From contig JAWQEG010000501.1 of NCBI GenBank assembly GCA_033782935.1, positions 1,852,001-1,916,000 on the forward strand: a stretch of 64,000 bases of DNA. Reading direction: 5' to 3'. Positions 54,777-64,000 of the stretch are shown here, piece by piece. Positions within the stretch are counted from its first letter, which is position 1. Each line of letters opens with the position of its first letter. Below the pieces are notes generated by a model. It made no database searches. It saw only the letters and a program-made list of their open reading frames with translations, and was not told the origin of the DNA. The position numbers were made by a program, and so were the translations under genes. The DNA is from Petrolisthes cinctipes (Eukaryota; Arthropoda; Malacostraca; Decapoda; Porcellanidae).

Positions 54777-57147
54777 CCTACTCGTGCCCTTTGTGCTGCT
54801 TCAGGATGTACCGTGCGGGTCTCGCCTGACGGACACCTGCACTGTTCACCTCACGCACCCTGCTTCACTCCCTTGGGTTACGACCCTTTGGCGTGTGGTG
54901 TGTGCCGCCCCTGGGCTGAGTTGTGTCGGGTTACCTCCCCTTCTGCCCGCTCCAAGCTCCCTGCCCTTGCTTCTCTTCGTATGGCGTGGACGAGGGCTAG
55001 GAGAATGGCCCACAAACGAGACGGTTCTTCTTTGGCGTGGGTGGACCCAATTTTGGGAGCGGACCTGGGTTTATTCAGGACCCGTTACCCTTCTTCCTGT
55101 CTCTTGGAGTCTCAGGGGCTAGAACCTCCTGAGGCCCGAGAGATTGAGCCTCCTTCCCTAGACGGTACTATGACTCCTTCTCGGGGCTTAGCCCCCCGGG
55201 AAACGAGCGAGTCTGTTGCGCTGGTTCTCCCGACTACCTCACCGGTACAAGGGCCCAGCAGGGAACCCCCAGCTTCGCCTCCTGCTAGAGCTGGCTCCTC
55301 AGGCCTCTCTAGAGGACGCAAGCGTTCAGCTAAGAGGTCCCGCCACTCCAGGAAGTCCCGTGCTCGTCACCGTTCTCCTTCCTCCTCTTCTTCGTCGTCC
55401 TCTTCCTCTTCTTCGTCGTCGGGGAGCTCTCCTTCGCCCGCCCGCAAATCCCGCAAGGGTAAGCGGGGGGGGGACAGCCCCTCGTCGAGGAAGATAGTTA
55501 AGATCTTCCACGCCCTTATTCCTCACGCTTTTCCTGGGGCGTCCGTCGCGCAGCCTCCGGCTGTCACTACGGAACCCGCTCTTTTTCCCCCGCCTCCCGC
55601 TGCTGCTCCCGTCGAGGGCGCGAGTCCTCCCGGGGATGTGGGAGTCCTTTTCGTGCCTCCCGTTTCCTCGGGACTCGAGTCTCCGTCGGGGGACGTAGCT
55701 GAGGAGTTGGTTACCTCCGCACCTCCGTCCCCGTCACCCCCTCCTTCGGGAGACGGATACCTTCCCTACTCTTGGTCTCTTCTCCCTCCTACCTGGACCC
55801 ACTCTTCGGAGGAGGGCAGACTGGTGGCTTGGTCTCCGGACACGGCTCAACCAGACGTGTGAATCCGGAGGGATGACGTCCTGGTGAAGTGGGGGGCGGA
55901 TGAGAAGGGCGAGGCTATTCCCTTCTACAAGGTCCGTCCTATCTCAGCGCCCGTACCCACTTCATCTAGGGTGTCCTCTGCGGCGACCCTGGACGCGATG
56001 GGTTTTCTGGTGGAGTACAGCCAGCTACACTTGTCCGGGGCTTGGAGGATTGACCGCTCCCACGGTAACACGGCGCTCCTCCTTTCCCCGGACGCGTACT
56101 TCCCGGGGGATAAGGGCGAAGGGGACCTGGACATTCCAGCCCTTCTCCTTAAGTCCCTGGACCACCAGAGAAACAACGCGCCCAGGAAGCCCCCTCCTCC
56201 GTCTTTCCCCGTCATCCTCCCTCATTCCCGGGCCCCCCCGGGCTTGAGGGAGTGCCTGTGGAAGACGGAGAAGGAGCCCCCGGTCCCCTATCAGCTGAAG
56301 GAGCCCGATGGCAAGTTGCGACAGGCGGAGTCTGCTACCCGTCTAGAGTTGGCCCACACCATCTCCACGGGGGCAGCCGCCTCGTTGATAAGGGACTGCC
56401 TCAACGCCCTAACCAACTCCTACCACGAGATGTCGGGTGTACAGCTAGCGTGAGTACCTTACTCGTTTGTCATGTTTTTTAGGGATACTGGGTAGAGGGT
56501 CTCTCTGTTACTCCCGGGTACTTATCCCCGGGTTCGCTCGGTTTTTTCCTTGTTTACTCCTTACAGTGACACCCTCTCTTCCATGGCCACCGTGATGGAG
56601 GGCGTGGCGGCGATGGCGACCCACTTCATGCGGGAGGAGGCGAAGGCGTTCGCCGAGGCGAGACTGGCAGCCCGCCAGGCGGCGGCTAAATCTGCGCCAG
56701 AGATGGCACAGAGGGGAGTGGTGCGAGCTGCGCCCTTGTCCCCTGCCCTCTTTGACCAACCAGCGACAGACACAATCTTCGCCTCCCTCCCAGCGGTAAT
56801 CAATTTACCAAAACCCTCCACCTCCAAGTAAGTACCTCTCGTGTTCGTCTTACCCGAGTTGTCACGGGGGTGAAATGAAAGGATTTTCGGGTCTACTTTG
56901 GTTCCTAATCATTCTGTTTGTCCGTAGGCTACGTGCCCCACAGCCAGCCAGACCAGCCTACCAGCCCCGGAGGCCCTCCCAGCCCTCCAGGCTACCGAGG
57001 CCCTCCTATCCCACTCCCCCGAGAGCACACAACAGGCCCTCCCAGAGGGGCCAGCAGCCGTTTCGGGGAAGGGGACAGGGCTCCAAGTCCTACTCAAAGC
57101 CCAAGTCCTCCTTCAACCACCCCTCCCAGAAGGACCGCTCCACTTGA
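54777..57147 (+). pseudogene. DIRS B gag-like protein (spliced, one premature stop)
   Basis: The frame follows the acceptor tctccctcag at 54776 and runs through the conserved CSPHAPCFTPLGYDPLACGV and a long serine/arginine-rich stretch. A TGA at 55860-55862 stands where copy A has TGG. It then continues through KWGADEKGEAIPFYKVRPIS and GFLVEYSQLHLSGAWRIDRS. Introns 56450-56566 and 56828-56927 have GTGAGT/AG and GTAAGT/AG borders and keep frame. The tail is rich in P, R, Q and G and ends KDRST. The basic, low-complexity composition suits nucleic-acid binding; this is inference. Confidence 0.75.
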
Positions 57148-57463
57148 GGGTCCCACTCTGGGCTGCCTCACAGGGTGGTCAGCAGCCTGGCCCACCCACG
57201 GCTGGGCAGCAAGGATAATTCGCCAGGGCCTGTCATGGCCCTGGATTACTGTTCCGGTGAGTAACTGTCATCTTTCCTATTCTGACATATGAATTATGCC
57301 TAATCCCGTCCTTGGGTTACCGTTAGGTCAAAATCAGATTTTCCCTTGCGGTCAAAATCTCTGCCTCTCCTGTCATTTACCCTCCAACCACCCCGGGTCC
57401 CTCGGGCCCCGGGGGATTAGGATTAACGGTACTCTCACTGACACCTGTCTCTTCCCGTTACAG

Positions 57464-59236
57464 CCACTATGTCTACCTCCTGCCTCAACCAAAGTGTCAC
57501 TTTCGGTCGTCCCGCATGTGTTAGAAATGCGGGAAAAAGGGGTAGTGGAGCGGGCGACGGGAAGGGTCTTTCTTTCTCGTTTATTCACGGTCCCCAAAAA
57601 GGACCAGGGAAAAACGAGATTGGTGATGGACCTGAGCAAGCTAAACAAATTCGTGAAAACTTTACATTTCAGGATGGTTTCGGTTGCTCAGGTCCGCACA
57701 GTTCTGAGGAAGGGAGACTGGTTAGCATCCCTGGATCTCAAGGATGCGTACTGGCACGTCCCGATCCACCCCAGGTTTCGCCGTTTTCTGGCCTTCCAGG
57801 TGGGGACCTAGACGTTCCAGTTTACCAGGCTCCCTTTCGGTCTTTCTCTAGCTCCGAGAGTCTTCACAAAACTCGTGAGGGTGGTGGCATCCCGTCTGGC
57901 AGAGGCGGGTGTTCCCACCCTCATGTACCTGGACGATTGGTTGCTTCACGCCCCTTCCAAGGAGCAGGTAGCAAACAACGTCCGGGTAGCGAGGGGAGTG
58001 CTAGAGGAAATGGGGTTCCTGTTGAACATCCCCAAGTCCTCTCTCACCCCCACTCGCAAGCTGTGTTGGCTAGGAATAGAGTGGGACTCTCTTTCGGCCA
58101 CCCTCTCTCTCGCTCCAGACAACGCCCGCCGGACCCTCCGCCACGTCCGCCAGGCGCATTTTTCCCGTACTTTCTCTCGCCGCCAGTGGGAATCATTGCT
58201 CGGGTCCCTAAATTTCACGGCCCCTGCAATGCCCCTGGGACGATTGAAACACAGGAGGCTGACGCGGGAGGTAAACCTCCACCTGTCCCCCGCACACAGG
58301 GACCTTCCCAGGCAAGTGTCCCCCTCTCTCCACCGCCTCCTTCGCCCCTGGCTACGTCCCGGTGCCCTGCGTCAGCGGGTCCCCTGGGTGTTCCCTCCCC
58401 CGGGGATCACGGTGGCGACAGACGCATCGGACGTAGGCTGGGGATACCAGTCTTGCCTGGGACATCAACGGTGCGGGGGATGGAAGGAAGGGGAAAGGCT
58501 ACTGCACATCAATGCCCGGGAGTTGATGGTAGCGTAGGAATGGCTCAACAGACACCCTCAGTTTGCCAGGATAGGCGTCCGCTTCGATATGGACAACGTT
58601 GCGGCCGTGCAGTGCCTACAGAAACAGGGCACCGCACGGTCGGAAATTCTCCTGTCCCTGTCAGAACAGATTTTCGCAATAGCGGCCAAGAGGGACATTC
58701 ACCTCTCGGCCCGCTACGTGCCAGGGCGGGAGAACGATTGGGCGGACGCCCTATCCAGGTTCAGGGGGACGTCAGTCGAGTGGTAACTGCGTCCCCTTGT
58801 GTTCGAGTCTCTCTGCCTTCGCTACGGGACACCGGAGGTGGACCTATTCGCCTCCCCATCCACGGCCCTACTCCCTCTGTTCCTGACATTCTCATCCAGA
58901 ACAGAGGCGGGAGGCCCGGACGCCTTCACGGAGGACTGGAACAGGCGGGGTCATCTCTACCTCTTCCCACCCCCAGCCACTTCAGTCCTCCTGAAGGCGA
59001 TCCTCAAGCTGCGCACGTTCAGGGGGAGGGTTCTCCTCATAGCCCCCCTCTGGCCAGCACAGCCGTGGTTCGGAGAGTTGTCCCGGTGGTGCCCTCATCC
59101 CCTTCAGTTGGGATCGGCGTGCCTCTCCAGCACCCTGTCTGCACCACTCCAAGCGTCACTGAAACTACACGCTTGGAGTTTCTACGGGGAGTCCTCAGCA
59201 AAAGGTTCACTAAGGAGACAGTGGACAAGATGTTGA
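57464..59236 (+). pseudogene. DIRS B RT / RNase H / methyltransferase-like frame with three stops
   Basis: The exon begins after the intron 57257-57463. RT motifs (SRLFTVPKKDQGKTRLVMD, SLDLKDAYWHVPIHP, YLDDWLLHA) and RNase H motifs (VATDASDVGWGYQSCL, FDMDNVAAV, NDWADALSRF) are present. Stops occur at 57809-57811, 58535-58537 and 58784-58786, each a single-base difference from copy A. The methyltransferase-like part is complete here (VDLFASPS, DAFTEDWNRRGHLYLFPPP, IAPLWPAQPWFGELSRW) and the frame ends at 59236. The whole exon overlaps the recombinase frame. Confidence 0.9.
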
Positions 59237-60216
59237 GGGCTCATTGTCAGTCGTCGGTGCGACAATACGAATCATGCTGGAAAAGATTCCAGGACTTCTT
59301 GCGAAGACACCCCTCCAGGGTCATCTCGGAGGACACAGTCCTGGAATTCCTCACGTGGCTCGCCGATTCCACCAACAGGGCCCCGGCGACGGTGCTTGCG
59401 CATCACGCAGCCCTGTCTGATCCCCTCCTCCTGGGTTTTAACATTAAGGTTTCGGAGAGGCCTCTCTCTCTCCTGAGGATGGGGATTCGGGCGGGGACCG
59501 CACCTCACCGGGCCCAGACACCCTCCTGGTCCCTTCATCGCGTCCTTTCCTACCTGACCTTCGAGGGGGTCCCTCTGGAGGTTTGTCACCTCCTCCAGAA
59601 AGCTCTCTTCCTGCTTGCCTTAGCTACAGGTTACAGGGCTTCTCAGTTGGCAGCCCTGACCCGTCACACAGCCTTTTCTTCAGTAACCCCTAACCTTACT
59701 TCCTTAACCATTTCCCCCTCTCCTGCTTTTCTAGCTAAGAACGAGCAGGCTGACGACAGAATTGGCCCTCTCGCAGTACCCTCGTTCCTGAGGGATGGAA
59801 ATTTCCACCCCCTCTGCCCAGTCCACGCCTTTGTAGCATACGTGGAGGCGACGAGAGGGGCTTCTCCGGACCACCTCTTCTACAACTCTAGGTCCGGTAA
59901 CCCTCTCTTCCCTAGGTCAATCGCTCGCCTTCTCTGCCGAGTGATAGAGAACGGGGATCCCGGACACGCCCCGAGGGCTCACAGCGTTAGGGGCGTGGCC
60001 GCCTCCCTCGCCTTCCTCAGGACTCACTCGGTGGAGAGGGTCAGGGATTTGGGGGGCTGGGCGTCCACTTCCTCCTTCAGGACGAGGTACCTGTTCCACT
60101 CGCTCTCCCCTACCCCCTGTGTGGCTATGGGTACTCCACCTTCTATTCCCCAGGGTCCCCGCGGGAGACACATGGGGGGGAGGGGCCGCCCGAAGAGAAA
60201 AGGTCGGGTGATTTAA
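57469..60216 (+). CDS. DIRS B tyrosine recombinase in a 915-codon frame overlapping RT
   Basis: The frame opens with an ATG five bases after the acceptor of intron 3 and stays open to 60216. The first 560 or so codons overlap the RT/RNase H/methyltransferase frame and give a low-complexity Pro/Gly/Ser-rich product. The recombinase proper begins near RLEFLRGVLSKRFTKETVDK. Catalytic residues are visible: Arg in TGYRASQLAALTR, His-x-x-Arg in AHSVRGVAASLAFLR and Tyr in SFRTRYLFHS. It would join the circular element to target DNA. Translation may instead start further downstream; the ATG is absent from copy A (ACG). Confidence 0.88.
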   Translation: MSTSCLNQSVTFGRPACVRNAGKRGSGAGDGKGLSFSFIHGPQKGPGKNEIGDGPEQAKQIRENFTFQDGFGCSGPHSSEEGRLVSIPGSQGCVLARPDPPQVSPFSGLPGGDLDVPVYQAPFRSFSSSESLHKTREGGGIPSGRGGCSHPHVPGRLVASRPFQGAGSKQRPGSEGSARGNGVPVEHPQVLSHPHSQAVLARNRVGLSFGHPLSRSRQRPPDPPPRPPGAFFPYFLSPPVGIIARVPKFHGPCNAPGTIETQEADAGGKPPPVPRTQGPSQASVPLSPPPPSPLATSRCPASAGPLGVPSPGDHGGDRRIGRRLGIPVLPGTSTVRGMEGRGKATAHQCPGVDGSVGMAQQTPSVCQDRRPLRYGQRCGRAVPTETGHRTVGNSPVPVRTDFRNSGQEGHSPLGPLRARAGERLGGRPIQVQGDVSRVVTASPCVRVSLPSLRDTGGGPIRLPIHGPTPSVPDILIQNRGGRPGRLHGGLEQAGSSLPLPTPSHFSPPEGDPQAAHVQGEGSPHSPPLASTAVVRRVVPVVPSSPSVGIGVPLQHPVCTTPSVTETTRLEFLRGVLSKRFTKETVDKMLRAHCQSSVRQYESCWKRFQDFLRRHPSRVISEDTVLEFLTWLADSTNRAPATVLAHHAALSDPLLLGFNIKVSERPLSLLRMGIRAGTAPHRAQTPSWSLHRVLSYLTFEGVPLEVCHLLQKALFLLALATGYRASQLAALTRHTAFSSVTPNLTSLTISPSPAFLAKNEQADDRIGPLAVPSFLRDGNFHPLCPVHAFVAYVEATRGASPDHLFYNSRSGNPLFPRSIARLLCRVIENGDPGHAPRAHSVRGVAASLAFLRTHSVERVRDLGGWASTSSFRTRYLFHSLSPTPCVAMGTPPSIPQGPRGRHMGGRGRPKRKGRVI

Positions 60217-60786
60217 GTCCCGTCACATCATCCCATACCTCATCCACATCTTGTACAACTTCATGCTCATCCCCATTCTTTACGTGTACATATGGCGAGG
60301 GAGACAAAAATAAATTACATTGTTACGGAATTCTTGTGTATTCATTTTCCAAACAATTACTTTACTATGATGAGTGACAGGAGATATTATTACACAGGAT
60401 ATCTGGATCCTAGTGTCCTCCTTCATCCCCTCGGGATCACATTACCTGAGCGAGGGCCATAGCCCTAACTCAGAAGACTTGAATAAAGGGGGGGGAAGGG
60501 GGGGGGGGTTTGCCATGGGCACCTCCTCCCTCCTCTCCTAGACCCGAACCCTCGAGTCTGCCTATAAAGACTTTATGTGTAACAATTCTGGTCTATAACA
60601 GAATGGTCTACGGTTATATGGTATAAGCTACTTCTGCCCCACCACGGCTACTCACCTAGCCAGTGTCGGGAGGGGCGTTAGCTTCTGCCTCACCGGGCTC
60701 GGTTACCTTTCCTGCCCTCCGCTCTCAACCACTCTTAACTAGCACGTTATTGCCTCCACCTCACCTCCCACCTACCGCATCGCATG

Positions 60787-60890
60787 CATAGCAATCCAGC
60801 TGTGCTGGTTTCACTATACCAATAATAGTGCATTTGTCGCGGCTTCTAGCCGCTTAAATTGTATTTATTGGTTGTGAAACCAGCACAGCT
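60787..60890. repeat. DIRS B internal complementary region (ICR)
   Basis: The reverse complements of the left end (GTGCTGGTTTCACTATACCA then ATAAT) and of the right end (AGTGCATTTGTCGCGGCTTC) are fused here as in copy A. Bases 60217-60786 before it are the 3' non-coding region. Confidence 0.92.
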
Positions 60891-60944
60891 TTTACTGTCC
60901 CACCCACCTCCCGATGCGGCAGGCACTCACTTCTTTCTCATTGG

Positions 60945-61154
60945 AGTGGGCGAGCGGTATTCAGCGGAGGAGGGGCTTAATACCTCACCGCGCCACCACC
61001 AGGTGGCTCCACTATCAGTACAGCGCCAGATTTGAATTTTATTTACTTCTGATGAACGTCACGGAATTGACCCTTCCAACCCAGATTATGCCTATACGGG
61101 GCCTGGGCTTGTGAAGGGGCCTATTCTATAGCAATCCAGCTGTGCTGGTTTCAC
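60945..61154. repeat. DIRS B right inverted terminal repeat
   Basis: It ends CAGCTGTGCTGGTTTCAC and is the inverted partner of 54138-54347. The unique right extension then runs to GCACT at 61201. Confidence 0.9.
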
Positions 61155-61564
61155 AACCAATAAATACAATTTAAGCGGCTAGAAGCCGCGACAGATGCAC
61201 TAATTTTTACAGCCACTACTCACCTCTCTCTCTCTCTCTCATACAAACACGTAGCTACTTTTCTTGACACAAGAATGCATACGCCGAAATCATAAGCAAG
61301 TTTAAGATATTTTAGTTCTGGGTTAAGTTAGGATATAATTTATCTTCACAGCCAACACCCAAATCACGTATTCACTCTCTCCTATCTTGTTCCTCTCTGT
61401 CATGCGTTTATATAGTTACTGTTTCTTTTAACATTATATATTTGAGCTTGCAACAATAATAACAATTACGTTTATTCATAGCTTATTCATGGGTAAGGAA
61501 ATAATATAACTTATTACAGAAACTTCACTGTTTTATTAATTTGGCTATCGAATAAACAACTTAT

Positions 61565-62589
61565 TTACAAGATCAATTTGCACATCTTACGAGTCTGTTT
61601 TCTAGCACTTCTTATCCGTCTATTTAATACTCGAATCCGGAAGAACATTATACAACGTACATAATATGAAATTACTTCAGTGGGGAAGTCTACTAAATTT
61701 GTTATATCTGCAGTAAGTGACTGTACTGCTCCTTTGCCTGGCTTCAGCTCCTCCTTTCCGTGGTGGGTTGTAAATAACCTCTCCATTATTTGCAATTTTT
61801 CAATGAACACATCACTTGGTTTCATAAGTCCTCCATGCCTATTTTTAACTTCAATTCATGTGCTGTCACCTGTTTCTGCAACAGACCCAAGGTACTGGTA
61901 CTGGGGAAATTTGTGGACAAAAAAAACACCAAAATAGAGAAGACCTTCTCTTTCTGTCATATCTGCCAAGCTCATTTCCTCACTTTCCTTGTACCATTGA
62001 TTTTCCTTATCATCCCATATGCAATCAGGGTCAGCTTCGACATTTAGTGTTGCACACAACATGGCAGATATGGATAGTTCTCGGTGCAAAGAATCTTCAT
62101 CATTTTCCTTTGCTACACTGGAGCTGGCATTCAGAGATGAAAAGGAGAGTTGTGTTACATTTTCCTCATTACAGTCTTTCTCAAAGTTGTACTTAGAACC
62201 AACCAGTGCAATATCTTTGCCAACTAGGTATGTTTTTACAAGGTGTTTTACACACAGTGGGGAAGGATGGTCATGGCAGGCCCCCATTTGCCAAAGACAG
62301 GCAAAAAAGTGCTCTAGACCATCTTTATTTAACCTGTAGGTCAATATAAAAGAGACGCCAAAAGTAGCTTTCACCATTTCATACAACTTTGGCAAAGATT
62401 GGGATGATATGAGCAATCCTTTATGAAACTGGTACAGTGAATTTTTCCCATAGACTCTCATTGTTTGTGCAGTTTTCATCATGTCCATCTTTTTCTAATA
62501 TCATCATCCTTAGGAAAACGATGAAAAGTTATTTCACCCTTTTTCCTGATACTAGAGTTGCATCCGTATACAGCACAGTTGTTGAGCAT
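61565..62589 (-). pseudogene. P2 transposase remnant, internally deleted
   Basis: On the minus strand a start at 62589 leads into the THAP finger (NNCAVYGCNSSIRKKGEITF), which stops after KDDDIRKRW where the deletion joins to the C-terminal region; a TGA follows at once. The remaining transposase segment (62488-61565) includes GLEHFFACLWQMGACHDHPS and ends KMCKLIL, but is broken by at least one frame change near 61858. It lacks Asp286 and Asp359 and cannot be catalytic. Confidence 0.9.
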
Positions 62590-62625
62590 AACCCCCTTGA
62601 GCCGACCTGGTATATATGGGCCTTG

Positions 62626-62633
62626 GTACGGTT
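62626..62633. repeat. Target-site duplication GTACGGTT, right
   Basis: This is the exact match of 49854-49861, directly after the inverted terminus ...TGGGCCTTG at 62625. Confidence 0.9.
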
Positions 62634-62709
62634 GGTCCTTCCTCCTTAGTAGCTCACTGGGATCGTCTGGCTCACAAGCGCCAGGACGGGGAGATCACGA
62701 AGAAACGGG

Positions 62710-62723
62710 GAGCGGCGCACAAG

Positions 62724-62802
<79 letters not shown>
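62710..62802. repeat. (AC)n(AT)n compound microsatellite
   Basis: An ACACAC run leads into about 60 bp of perfect AT dinucleotides. Downstream GGTACCCGGCGGGCCGGCGT (62862) is a short GC-rich word unlike its surroundings, possibly the end of a dispersed repeat. Confidence 0.9.
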
Positions 62803-62805
<3 letters not shown>

Positions 62806-63077
62806 GTGGTGCATATGCCACCACTACCATCTACCTTAGGTTTATAGCCTACTAGCGGAGGTACCCGGCGGGCCGGCGTTGCCGGGGAATTTGCCTATTT
62901 GAATATGTGAGGTGTTTTCATTGATATATAGTCAGGATCACTATAACAGTTAGACGTATGGCTTATAAAAGTTGGTGCCATTTTCAAAAAATATTTGCTT
63001 CGTGCATGCTCTGAAGCAAACGTGTAAAAACTTGAAAAATCTCATCCCGATTTTGTAAGCCTTACACCAGGTATGTT

Positions 63078-63455
63078 TTTTGACACACACACACACACAC
63101 ACACAGTCAGAAAGCACACACAGATACACACAGTCAGAAAGTACACACACACACACACAAAGTACACACACATGAAGACAGAGAGAACACACACATAGGA
63201 CACACACACACTCATTGAGATACCTGTGTGTCATGCTGATGTGTGTGTGTGTAAACTATTCCACACACACACGTACACACATACATGCACATTTGTGTGT
63301 GTGTGTGTGTGTGTGTGTGATTGTGTGTAATAAACGTATATGTGTGTGTGTGTCTGTGTAATATATGTACAGTACATATATGTGTGTATAAAACGTACAT
63401 ATGTGTGTGTGTAATAAACGTACAAATGTGTGTGTGTGTGTGTGTGTAATAAACG
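63078..63455. repeat. (CA)n and (GT)n microsatellite cluster
   Basis: Several AC runs switch to GT runs near 63238, with AATAAACGTA spacers repeated among the GT runs (63330-63455). Poly-His/Thr frames here are artefacts. Confidence 0.9.
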
Positions 63456-63457
63456 TA

Positions 63458-63895
63458 CAGTCACTCATAAAAATTAAGACCCCTCCATGCCAGTCATCTT
63501 CTTATACGTGTGGTATCGGTTCTGGCAACAGTGTGCGTGACGCCAGTGATGGCGCTTGAGAGATGAAGTTGATTTGACGATACATTTGTAACTAATGATA
63601 GATGAGACAAAGCATGAGTTGGGATAATGTTTCGAGCAAACTAACCTTCCTCCAAACACCACCCACACCACCACTACCTCTGACGTCAGGTACAGTACAG
63701 TCTCCTCCATTGCCACGTTCATCACTCCAGCGTTGTCAATGTGTGTACCCAACAAGGTGTGAACCTCCAGTTTCGACTCATATATCAGAAACACATGCCA
63801 GTACTAGTGAGGTGAGGGTAATGGAGGGTGTAGTCATGGGAGTGGTGTGGTGTTGTACGGAGGCAAACCAGAGTGGGATCTGTAAGCAGTAATGT
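63458..63895. mobile_element. One end of a CAGTCACTCATAAAA foldback element
   Basis: The end CAGTCACTCATAAAAATTAA follows TA. The next 230 bp match the reverse complement of 35495-35722, including GGTATCGGTTCTGGCAACAG and AACCTTCCTCCAAACACCAC. No second end is found before the window stops, so the element is either partial or continues beyond. Confidence 0.75.
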
Positions 63896-64000
63896 TGTAC
63901 TATATAAATAATTATGTAACATAACAAATATGACATTTGTAGACTACAACATTGTGAGGATTATTAAAGTCCTTTGTTCTTGTTTGTTATCAGTATAAAG

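Larger units (their letters stand above)
54126..61201 (+). mobile_element. DIRS1-like retrotransposon, copy B, inserted in P2
   Basis: The 7.08-kb element runs from ATTATTGGTATAGTGAAACC to GCCGCGACAGATGCACT. It has ITRs 54138-54347 and 60945-61154 and an ICR at about 60787-60890. Gene order is the same as in copy A. The flank reads ATATAATT | element | AATTTTTACAGCC, and the P1 arm reads ATATAATTAATTTTTACAGCC, so neither duplication nor loss accompanied insertion. gag has one stop and pol three, but the recombinase frame is intact. Confidence 0.95.
49862..62625. mobile_element. Composite tail-to-tail P-element palindrome with nested DIRS element
   Basis: P1 (plus) and P2 (minus) meet tail to tail at 53879-53881. 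The outer ends are both CAAGGCCCATATATACCA-type termini, and the whole is flanked by GTACGGTT on both sides. No such duplication exists at the centre. Without DIRS copy B (54126-61201) the unit is about 5.7 kb. The arms are complementary over the 3' half of the transposase and its 3' flank. Confidence 0.9.
53881..62625 (-). mobile_element. P-superfamily element P2, internally deleted, carrying DIRS B
   Basis: Without the DIRS insertion P2 is about 1.67 kb. Its outer terminus at 62625 is complete. At the centre it starts at TATATACCAGGTCGGCTC and so lacks the outermost CAAGGCCCA. Relative to P1 it lacks about 2.2 kb between the THAP exon (after KDDDIRKRW) and the transposase region at MKTAQTMRV, and about 120 bp of leader. 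Such internally deleted copies are typical non-autonomous P elements. Confidence 0.9.

Noticed and set aside
57469..59100. Treating the N-terminal half of the 915-codon frame as a separate functional protein
   Set aside because: It is Pro/Gly/Ser-rich, overlaps the RT frame and shows no domain; only the recombinase part is supported.

Overview
The window looks like arthropod nuclear DNA, most probably from a decapod crustacean. The reasons are: an intron-split solute-carrier gene, long (TTAGG)n tracts of the arthropod telomere type, very dense AC, AG, AAT and AT microsatellites, and DIRS1-like retrotransposons, a family well known from decapods. Species assignment is inference; nothing here is prokaryotic.

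The only host gene I can assemble is a sodium:solute symporter (SLC5 family) on the minus strand. Six coding exons lie at 17804-18044, 12276-12409, 11181-11369, 8421-8575, 955-1095 and 153-371. All have GT/AG borders and all junctions keep frame, giving the first 359 codons; the gene runs off the left edge. Its introns are full of TA-flanked MITEs, TTAA-flanked GC-rich foldbacks, a SINE, minisatellites, a telomere-like tract, a broken duplicate of exon 4, and a nearly full-length I-group-type LINE (2349-7916, minus strand, perfect target-site duplication).

From 18.8 to 28.5 kb there are degraded relatives of that LINE (some internally deleted), a 1.5-kb foldback element inserted into one of them, and a nearly identical 1.5-kb segment repeated in direct orientation at an offset of 3169 bp. 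From 29.9 to 36.6 kb lies a giant nested foldback structure with TA-flanked CAGTCACTCATAAAA termini, microsatellites in its core and a 93-bp-repeat ORF, followed by a probable LTR.

The right half is dominated by two DIRS1-like elements (A 38289-45527, B 54126-61201). They have inverted terminal repeats, an internal complementary region, introns, gag, an RT/RNase H/methyltransferase-like frame and an overlapping tyrosine-recombinase frame. Copy B sits inside a remarkable P-superfamily structure (49862-62625): two P-like elements tail to tail form a large palindrome, flanked as one unit by the perfect 8-bp duplication GTACGGTT. The left P element appears to encode an intact, once-interrupted 836-residue THAP transposase whose D/D/E spacing matches that of Drosophila P. 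The right P element is internally deleted and carries DIRS copy B. Because the left arm preserves the unoccupied sequence, the DIRS insertion can be read to the base and shows no target-site duplication.
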